A stretch of 5,875 nucleotides of DNA from Verrucomicrobia subdivision 3 bacterium UBA7542 (GTDB lineage: Bacteria; Verrucomicrobiota; Verrucomicrobiia; Limisphaerales; UBA11358): the NCBI GenBank assembly GCA_002479245.1, contig DLMG01000340.1:1-5875 (forward strand), given 5' to 3'. Position 1 is the stretch's first letter, and every line of letters begins with the position of its first letter. This document shows, in pieces, positions 1 through 4,057 of the stretch. Position numbers and translations under genes: made by a program. The notes beneath the pieces are model-generated. The model was not told where the DNA came from. It made no database searches and saw only the letters and a program-made list of their open reading frames with translations.

Positions 1-132
1 GGGCCGGACCGTCCGCGGCATCTGGTCGCCCACGCACCCAGCGAATTTCCGGTGCCGGCCTACGGCGAACATGACCTCGAACCATCGAGTAATCCCCAAC
101 TCTGGCAACCGCCGATAATGATCAGAAAATGA
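1..132 (+). CDS. nuoB: NADH-quinone oxidoreductase subunit B, C-terminal end (partial)
   Basis: An open frame enters from the left edge and stops at TGA 130-132, giving the last 43 residues of a protein. The tail contains PVPAYGEHDLEPSSNP followed by QLWQPP. A Pro-rich tail of the type 'PVP.(Y/F)G.HDL.P..NP..W.PP' is what I recall at the end of NuoB in Verrucomicrobiota and Planctomycetota. NuoB carries the terminal iron-sulfur cluster N2 that hands electrons to quinone at the NuoB/NuoD interface. None of its cluster cysteines lie in the visible part, so the call rests on this tail and on the position immediately before nuoC and nuoD, where nuoB is expected. The identity is an inference and extending the sequence upstream would settle it. 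The gene is separated from nuoC by 72 bp that contain a hairpin. Confidence 0.62.
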   Translation, partial: GPDRPRHLVAHAPSEFPVPAYGEHDLEPSSNPQLWQPPIMIRK

Positions 133-148
133 GAATTTAATAAGGAAT

Positions 149-185
149 CCAGGAATCCAGGGACAAATAAATCCTGGCTTTCTGG
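149..185. repeat. Imperfect inverted repeat (hairpin) between nuoB and nuoC
   Basis: Arms 149-161 and 173-185 can pair at 11 of 13 positions (CCAGGAATCCAGG against CCTGGCTTTCTGG) around an 11-nt A/T-rich loop. No run of T follows, so it does not look like a standard intrinsic terminator. It could be an mRNA processing or attenuation site within the operon, or a dispersed intergenic repeat. Only the pairing is seen; the role is unknown. Confidence 0.55.
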
Positions 186-204
186 TCTCCTAATAAAAAA
201 ACCC

Positions 205-840
205 GTGGAAACCCCCGAACAAATCAAATTGCGCCTTGAAACGGCGGTGCCGGGCGCAAAAATTGAAATCCTACCGAACGATTGTCCGGCGGGTGAACGG
301 TCATTGCTGGTGGACACAGCCCACGTCCTTGCCGTGGCGAAATTTCTCCGCGACGACACGCAACTGCGCCTCGATTTTTGCTCCAACGTGACTGGCGTGG
401 ACTGGCCGGAGGCGGAAATCGCCGAAAAAATCAAGGTCAAGCAGGTTGGGGACGGTGTGGAAAAGGAAGTTGAGGAATTGAAGAAAAACGTACGCCCCGG
501 CTTTCTTGAAGTGGTTTATCACCTGTATTCGATGGAATTGAAACATGGGCCGGTGGTTCTGCGCCAGCGCACGGCCAATCGCGACGCCAAAGCGCCGGTT
601 GTTTCACTGACATTGGTTTGGCGCGGCTGCGAGTTCCAGGAACGGGAAGTTTTTGATTTGTTTGGCATCCGCTTGGAAGGCCATCCGGATTTGCGGCGCA
701 TTTTGATGTGGGATGGGTTCAAGGGTTTCCCCATGCGCAAGGATTACGTGCCGCCTGATGATTTTGAATACGAGCCGACGCCGCACGACAAAGTGTTGGC
801 GGAGGCCAGAAAGCATTATTCGCCGGAGGTGAAGACGTGA
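205..840 (+). CDS. nuoC: NADH-quinone oxidoreductase subunit C (30 kDa subunit)
   Basis: This 211-residue protein is the NuoC / 30 kDa subunit of complex I. It lies in the peripheral arm on the cytoplasmic side and packs against NuoD near the quinone site; it has no cofactor. The family signature is clear: W139, ERE at 146-148, DLFGI at 151-155, GHPDLRRIL at 159-167 and RKDY at 178-181. The start is GTG at 205. The frame is open back to the nuoB stop, but I see no ATG or other good start upstream, and no strong Shine-Dalgarno precedes the GTG (the leader is A-rich). Between [11 protein letters not shown] (59-69) and the family strand [10 protein letters not shown] (101-110) there is a charged, Lys/Glu-rich insertion at about 70-97 that typical NuoC proteins lack. 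The gene ends in a 4-bp overlap with nuoD, implying translational coupling. NuoC is separate from NuoD here, unlike the fused NuoCD of E. coli. Confidence 0.96.
   Translation: METPEQIKLRLETAVPGAKIEILPNDCPAGERSLLVDTAHVLAVAKFLRDDTQLRLDFCSNVTGVDWPEAEIAEKIKVKQVGDGVEKEVEELKKNVRPGFLEVVYHLYSMELKHGPVVLRQRTANRDAKAPVVSLTLVWRGCEFQEREVFDLFGIRLEGHPDLRRILMWDGFKGFPMRKDYVPPDDFEYEPTPHDKVLAEARKHYSPEVKT
825..832 (+). promoter_or_regulatory. Ribosome binding site of nuoD
   Basis: GGAGGTGA, a near-perfect match to the 16S anti-Shine-Dalgarno, lies inside the 3' end of nuoC. Its GGAGG core ends 7 nt before GTG 837. It fixes the nuoD start at 837 even though that start is a GTG overlapping the nuoC stop (GTGA), and it is far stronger than any site seen before nuoC or nuoI. 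Confidence 0.85.
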
Positions 841-2009
841 ACGCGGTTGGCGAAAGAACGTCGCAGAATTACGAAATTCTGCCGAAGACAGGCGAGACCG
901 GCGAACCGATTGGTGAATTCCTCGAAGTTTCGATGGGGCCGCAACATCCGTCCACGCACGGCGTGTTCCGCATGGATGTGGTGTTGGACGGCGAAAAGGT
1001 CGTGAAGCTCAAGCCGGTGTTCGGTTATCTGCACCGGAACCACGAGAAAATCGCCGAGAATATTTCCTACCTGGGCTCAATGCCTTACACGGACCGGCTG
1101 GATTATTTTTGTTCGATGACGAACAACTGGGCCTACGCGCTCGCCGTCGAAAAGCTCGCGGGTCTGGCGGTGCCGGAACGCGCCGAATACATCCGCGTCA
1201 TCATGGCGGAGTTGACGCGCCTGCAAAATCACACCTGTCTCATCGGCTTTTTTGTGCAGGACATGGGCGCGCTGGGCACGCCGCTGATGTACGCCTTCCG
1301 CGAGCGCGAAAAAATCCTCGACCTCTTCGAGTCGGTGAGCGGCGCCCGCATGATGTGCAATTACATGCGCTTCGGCGGCGTGCGCTGCGATGTCACGCCT
1401 GACTGGCTGGTCCAGGCGAAGCAACTGGTGAATGACTACGGCAAGTTCCTCGATGAATATGAAACCCTGCTCACCGAAAACGAAATCCTGCTCGCGCGCA
1501 GCCAGGGCGTCGGTGTGCTGTCCCGCGAACTGGCCGTCAACGCCTCCATTACCGGCCCGATGCTGCGCGCCTCGGGTGTGAACTATGACCTCCGGAAGGT
1601 GGACAGGTATGGCATCTACAACCGGTTTGATTTCAAGGTGCCGCTGGGCGAACACGGCGACACTTATGACCGCTACATGGTTCGCATTTTGGAGATGCGC
1701 GAGAGCCTGAAGATTTTGCAGCAGGCGCTGCGTGACATTCCCTCCGGACCGGTCATGGACCCGAAAGCGAAGTTGCGCGGGCTCCGACCGAAGGCGGGTG
1801 AAGCCTACGGGCGGATCGAGGCGCCGAAGGGCGAGTTGGGCTTTTATCTCATCAGTGATGGTATGGCCAATCCGTATCGCTACCGGGTGCGTCCGCCGAG
1901 TTTCATCAATTTGACCATTCTCGAGGACATGTGCCTCGGCCACCGGATTGCGGACACCGTGGTCATCCTCGGCAGCGTGGACATCGTGCTGGGCGAGGTG
2001 GACCGGTGA
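837..2009 (+). CDS. nuoD: NADH-quinone oxidoreductase subunit D (49 kDa subunit)
   Basis: This 390-residue protein is the NuoD / 49 kDa subunit, the [NiFe]-hydrogenase-large-subunit-like core of the Q module. It forms the quinone-reduction pocket with NuoB. It is full length for the family. GPQHPSTHG is at 34-42 and YTDRLDY at 84-90. H41 and Y90 have the same 49-residue spacing as the quinone-binding His38/Tyr87 pair of Thermus Nqo4, so the headgroup site appears intact. The family segment GYLHRNHEK (63-71) has Asn-His where many NuoD proteins have Gly-x; I recall this variant from Planctomycetota-like complex [17 protein letters not shown] and the C-terminal block [14 protein letters not shown] are also diagnostic. 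Start GTG 837 overlaps the nuoC stop and is supported by a strong ribosome binding site. The next gene is nuoI, after a 163-bp gap. Confidence 0.97.
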   Translation: MNAVGERTSQNYEILPKTGETGEPIGEFLEVSMGPQHPSTHGVFRMDVVLDGEKVVKLKPVFGYLHRNHEKIAENISYLGSMPYTDRLDYFCSMTNNWAYALAVEKLAGLAVPERAEYIRVIMAELTRLQNHTCLIGFFVQDMGALGTPLMYAFREREKILDLFESVSGARMMCNYMRFGGVRCDVTPDWLVQAKQLVNDYGKFLDEYETLLTENEILLARSQGVGVLSRELAVNASITGPMLRASGVNYDLRKVDRYGIYNRFDFKVPLGEHGDTYDRYMVRILEMRESLKILQQALRDIPSGPVMDPKAKLRGLRPKAGEAYGRIEAPKGELGFYLISDGMANPYRYRVRPPSFINLTILEDMCLGHRIADTVVILGSVDIVLGEVDR

Positions 2010-2172
2010 AACAAATGGAATCCATCTCGTCCTCGTGCTCGTCCTCGTCCTCGAACAATTTTAAATTCAATCGAGGACGAGTACGAGTACGAGTACGAGG
2101 ACGAAGTTTGAATGGCGGCTTATTCAACGCTGAACTCCGCTGTCGCGCGAGCGGGAATCCAATGGATCCAAA
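2010..2172. other. Intergenic gap between nuoD and nuoI
   Basis: These 163 bp contain no gene I can support. The left two thirds are the hexamer-repeat hairpin listed separately. The remainder (2105-2172) shows no clear promoter, and no good Shine-Dalgarno stands before the nuoI ATG. In most nuo operons nuoE, nuoF, nuoG and nuoH sit between these two genes, so this gap is also the place where four genes are missing relative to the common order. Confidence 0.7.
2027..2104. repeat. Hexamer-repeat hairpin (CGTCCT / CGAGTA units)
   Basis: The left arm (2027-2054) is built from units of the type CGTCCT or CGTGCT. The right arm (2071-2104) is built from CGAGGA or CGAGTA units. The arms are complementary around a 16-nt A/T-rich loop (2055-2070). 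The right arm has one extra hexamer, so the stem pairs 28 nt against 34 nt with a one-unit slip plus several mismatches or G-U pairs. The unit-number difference suggests slippage. A short run of the related unit CGAGAA occurs at 3555-3570, so this is probably a dispersed repeat family of this genome. It has no T-tract, so it is not a typical terminator. It may stabilise or attenuate the nuo mRNA, but that is inference. Confidence 0.85.
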
Positions 2173-2745
2173 ATGTTAGGCGAACAAATCATCAAGGGCA
2201 TGGCGGTGACCGCCCGCAACTTCTTCGGGAGTTACGTCTCGAAGGAGCGGCTCACCACCGTGCAATATCCCGAGGAACGCCTGACGCCCAAGGAAAACAC
2301 CCGGCAGTTTCCTTTTCTCGTTTATGACGGTGACGACCGGGAAAAGGGACTGCGCTGCGTGGCGTGCCAGATTTGTGAGAAGGAATGCCCGCCCCAGTGC
2401 ATCTACATCGTAAAAAGCAAGGACAAGAAGCCGGATTACAAGGGCCAGCCCCAGCTTTATCCGGCCACGTTCGACATTGATATTTCAGTATGCATGAGTT
2501 GCCAGATTTGCGTCGAAGTCTGCCCGTTCGACGCCATTAAGATGGACACCGAGTTTGAATTGAGCACCGGCGACCGTTTTGGCGGCCTGTTATTGACGAA
2601 GGACAAGCTGGCCAAGCCAAATGAATATTACCGTCGAATCCATCCCACGGCGGCGGCGGCGGTGGATGAGCGCTTAGCCGGGGAAAAGGCCCGGGCGGAG
2701 GCCAAGGCGAAGGCTGCTGCCGAAGCCAAGACCGCCGCGCTGTAA
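2173..2745 (+). CDS. nuoI: NADH-quinone oxidoreductase subunit I (2x[4Fe-4S] ferredoxin-like)
   Basis: This 190-residue protein is the NuoI / 23 kDa subunit, which carries clusters N6a and N6b and relays electrons from the NADH side to NuoB. Two complete CxxCxxCxxxCP motifs are present: C62-C65-C68-C72 and C107-C110-C113-C117. Between them is a longer linker (73-106). VTVQYPEE-like sequence at 29-35 (TVQYPEE) and EFELSTGDRFGGLLLTKDKL at about 127-146 also match NuoI. The C-terminus (about 160-190) is an Ala/Lys/Glu-rich low-complexity tail, probably helical. ATG 2173 is chosen because the homology begins almost at once (LGEQIIKGMAVTARNFF); the Shine-Dalgarno is weak. It directly follows nuoD, without the usual nuoE-H in between. 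No complex I gene follows it. A stand-alone ferredoxin is less likely given the linkage and the N-terminal amphipathic segment. Confidence 0.9.
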   Translation: MLGEQIIKGMAVTARNFFGSYVSKERLTTVQYPEERLTPKENTRQFPFLVYDGDDREKGLRCVACQICEKECPPQCIYIVKSKDKKPDYKGQPQLYPATFDIDISVCMSCQICVEVCPFDAIKMDTEFELSTGDRFGGLLLTKDKLAKPNEYYRRIHPTAAAAVDERLAGEKARAEAKAKAAAEAKTAAL

Positions 2746-2800
2746 CTCAGTGAAGACGGGAGTGTGACGAATACGGAAGCCTCAGCGAAGGCGGGAGTTT
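2746..2800 (+). repeat. Direct repeat pair after nuoI
   Basis: CTCAGTGAAGACGGGAGTGT (2746-2765) and CTCAGCGAAGGCGGGAGTTT (2781-2800) are two copies, 17 of 20 identical and offset by 35 bp, starting directly after the nuoI stop. The core GTGAAGACGGGAG recurs exactly in opposite orientation at 3848-3860. This is a dispersed non-coding repeat; I see no hairpin terminator here. Confidence 0.7.
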
Positions 2801-3504
2801 TCAGCCTTTATTCTTTAGCTTTTAGCCTTTCTTCCATCCCCAGCGACTTACGATGCAGTCGAATCTCCATGGGTATGTTGAACGAATCGGAATGGCTGAC
2901 GCGGAAAAAGCGCATAGACACCCGATTGTGTGCCCCGCCGCCGCCTTGGAAAATTATTCGATACCGCGACGGCCTGAACCTCTCCTCTTTGCATTGCGTC
3001 GCAGTTGAGGAATTTCCCACCGAGAACGGCCCGGCGGACTACGCCCTGTTCGTCAACGGAATTTTGCTTGGCATCATCGAGGCCAAGAAGGTCACGGTGA
3101 ATCCTCAGAACGTGCTTGAGCAGCCGAGCCACACGTTCGTTTACGTCTCCACCATCCAGCGCATGGCCCGAAATCTTTTCGGCGCTGAAGGCTGTTTCGT
3201 CCAAAGTGGCGGTGACACCGAAACCGAGGCGGACGCCGACAAGCTCGAAATCCCGATTCACGCCTTCGACATCATTATTGCCGACGAATGTCATCGCAGT
3301 TACACGGCGCAGGAGATGAGCGTCTGGCGCGAGACCATCAATCACTTCGACGCCATCAAGATCGGCCTCACCGCCACACCGGCGGCACACACACGGGAGC
3401 GTTCGACTGGTACTTCTCGCCCTTTTTCGCTTTCATGTCCCCACCGTAAGCACCCCGCCCGACGGCGTCAAACAAATGCAGGACATCGGCGTCAGCCGCG
3501 GTGA
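2764..3504 (+). pseudogene. hsdR: Type I restriction enzyme R subunit (HsdR) remnant, internally deleted and truncated
   Basis: An open frame of 246 codons (GTG 2764) contains a decayed HsdR, the ATP-dependent DNA translocase/nuclease subunit of type I restriction systems. Homology begins only at ATG 2869 or 2875 with NESEWLTRKKRID; the 35 preceding codons are repeat DNA. The N-terminal nuclease part is recognisable: ADY with D92, then IIEAKK with E106 and K108, the PD-(D/E)xK catalytic set. At VLEQ|PSHTFVYV (residues 120/121, near 3123) the text jumps to the region just before helicase motif II. The intervening sequence, which in full-length relatives includes the Walker A (GTGKT) motif and, by my recollection, over 200 residues, is missing but the frame is kept. 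DECH (174-177) and GLTATPAAHT (201-210) follow. After about 3393 homology stops at a CA run and residues 211-246 are out-of-frame sequence. CAPPPP at 56-61 looks like a small local insertion or double slip. There is no hsdM or hsdS. It cannot be a functional translocase. Confidence 0.85.
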
Positions 3505-3534
3505 ATTTTGAAGCCGTGAAAGAATCACCCCTGA
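3384..3534 (+). pseudogene. Possible frame-shifted coding fragments of unknown origin
   Basis: Just after HsdR similarity ends, another frame reads GAFDWYFSPFFAFMSPP and stops at TAA 3447-3449. A neighbouring frame then reads VSTPPDGVKQMQDIGVSRGE, ending at TGA in the overlap. A third reads EAVKESPLNG. Read with two slips these join into a protein-like stretch whose composition looks coding, unlike the HsdR tail. I do not recognise the family. It may be the end of a second decayed gene brought next to hsdR by deletion. No start or stop is intact. The evidence is only peptide plausibility, so confidence is low. Confidence 0.25.
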
Positions 3535-3554
3535 ACGGAATTACGACAAAAAAG

Positions 3555-3570
3555 TCGAGAACGAGAACGA
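3555..3570 (+). repeat. Short CGAGAA hexamer run
   Basis: TCGAGAACGAGAACGA is built from the same CGAGNA hexamer pattern as the right arm of the hairpin at 2071-2104. It directly abuts the 34-bp palindrome. It is probably a small or eroded member of the same dispersed repeat family. Confidence 0.5.
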
Positions 3571-3603
3571 CAAAACTTTGTCCCACGTGGGACAAAGTTT
3601 TGT
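3570..3603. repeat. Perfect 34-bp palindrome centred on CACGTG
   Basis: The left half ACAAAACTTTGTCCCAC (3570-3586) is followed immediately by its exact reverse complement (3587-3603), with CACGTG at the centre (3584-3589). As RNA it could form a 15-bp stem with a 4-nt loop, A-rich on the 5' side and U-rich (GUUUUGU) on the 3' side. It could therefore act as a weak bidirectional terminator. As DNA it could be a dimeric protein-binding site or a palindromic dispersed repeat. It lies in the decayed region, beyond the HsdR remnant, on no intact gene. Chance occurrence of 17 consecutive complementary pairs is very unlikely. Confidence 0.93.
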
Positions 3604-3830
3604 AAACCTCTTATGATTGAAGAACTTACCGTTAGAAGGAAATGGGGCTATTCATATGATTGGCTGGTTTGGTCGAGATGTCCAACTTTGCCTGTGTTGC
3701 AGGACTACGATGGAGAGGGCGCCACGCGGCAAAAAGAGGCCGGTCCCCGGCAATGACACATTTCCACCGGCTTGGTTTGGCGTCCCGGGTTTGGGATTTA
3801 GGATTTCGGGCTGAGGCCGGAACACCCTGA

Positions 3831-3860
3831 CCCGTCTTCGCCGGAGGCTCCCGTCTTCAC
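3831..3860 (-). repeat. Dispersed repeat, inverted relative to the copies after nuoI
   Basis: CCCGTCTTC occurs twice (3831-3839 and 3850-3858). CTCCCGTCTTCAC at 3848-3860 is the exact reverse complement of GTGAAGACGGGAG at 2750-2762. Together they bracket the HsdR remnant and the palindrome. I take these as members of a dispersed intergenic repeat family; an element-terminus role is possible but unsupported. Confidence 0.6.
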
Positions 3861-4003
3861 AACGTTTCGACGCGGCAAGACGACGCGGCAGGAGGGGGGA
3901 CACCAACCTCTGAAAACCCTGGCAGCCCGGCGGTGTTCGCCGTCCGGCCTCATTTTCCTTCGGAATTCCGCCCCTCACCGGGCGCAATTCACCCCTCAAA
4001 TCC

Positions 4004-4028
4004 CGTAATGTGTCCCTTATTCATTACG
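4004..4028. promoter_or_regulatory. Inverted repeat upstream of the secreted-protein gene (possible operator)
   Basis: CGTAATG (4004-4010) and CATTACG (4022-4028) are perfect 7-bp inverted arms separated by 11 bp, about 30 bp before the ATG at 4058. The spacing would suit a dimeric regulator or a leader hairpin. No regulator gene is in view, and 7-bp arms can arise by chance, so this is a candidate only. Confidence 0.3.
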
Positions 4029-4057
4029 TTGCAGCCCGTTTCTGTTAAATAACTTGC

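Larger units (their letters stand above)
3505..4057. other. Repeat-rich non-coding region
   Basis: About 550 bp without a supportable gene. It holds in order the CGAGAA hexamers (3555-3570), the perfect palindrome (3570-3603), a G/T-rich tract with repeated GGATTT-like words (about 3787-3810), paired CCCGTCTTC motifs (3831-3860), two copies of GACGCGGCA (around 3869-3890), and an inverted repeat (4004-4028) upstream of the next gene. Short open frames here on both strands lack a Shine-Dalgarno and recognisable content. No convincing -35/-10 promoter was found, although A/T-rich TTAAATAA at 4045-4052 lies close to the next start. Confidence 0.6.

Noticed and set aside
60..440. 126-codon open frame on the minus strand over the nuoB/nuoC junction
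   Set aside because: It is antisense to the conserved nuoC N-terminus and the nuoB tail, and it crosses the intergenic hairpin. It is a shadow ORF.
1077..1943. 288-codon open frame on the minus strand
   Set aside because: It lies entirely inside nuoD on the opposite strand. Its His/Arg/Val-rich translation is typical of an antisense shadow of GC-rich coding DNA, and no family is recognisable.
2027..2104. Hairpin as an intrinsic terminator of the nuo operon or a CRISPR-like array
   Set aside because: No T-tract follows and nuoI continues on the same strand. The 6-bp units are far too short and contiguous for CRISPR repeats and spacers.
2764..2868. First 35 codons of the HsdR frame as a genuine N-terminus
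   Set aside because: They translate the direct-repeat DNA after nuoI and have no HsdR similarity, which begins at about MLNESEW. The frame simply happens to be open.
3613..3756. 47-codon ORF starting MIEELTVRRKWGYSYDW
   Set aside because: The first residues look reasonable, but there is no Shine-Dalgarno, no recognisable family, and the second half runs into low-quality Arg/Gly-rich sequence in repeat DNA.
3617..3999. Overlapping short ORFs on both strands (65 codons plus, 115 codons minus)
   Set aside because: They translate repeat-rich intergenic DNA (for example NPKPGTPNQ-like text from a G/T-rich tract). There is no start signal or homology I can name.
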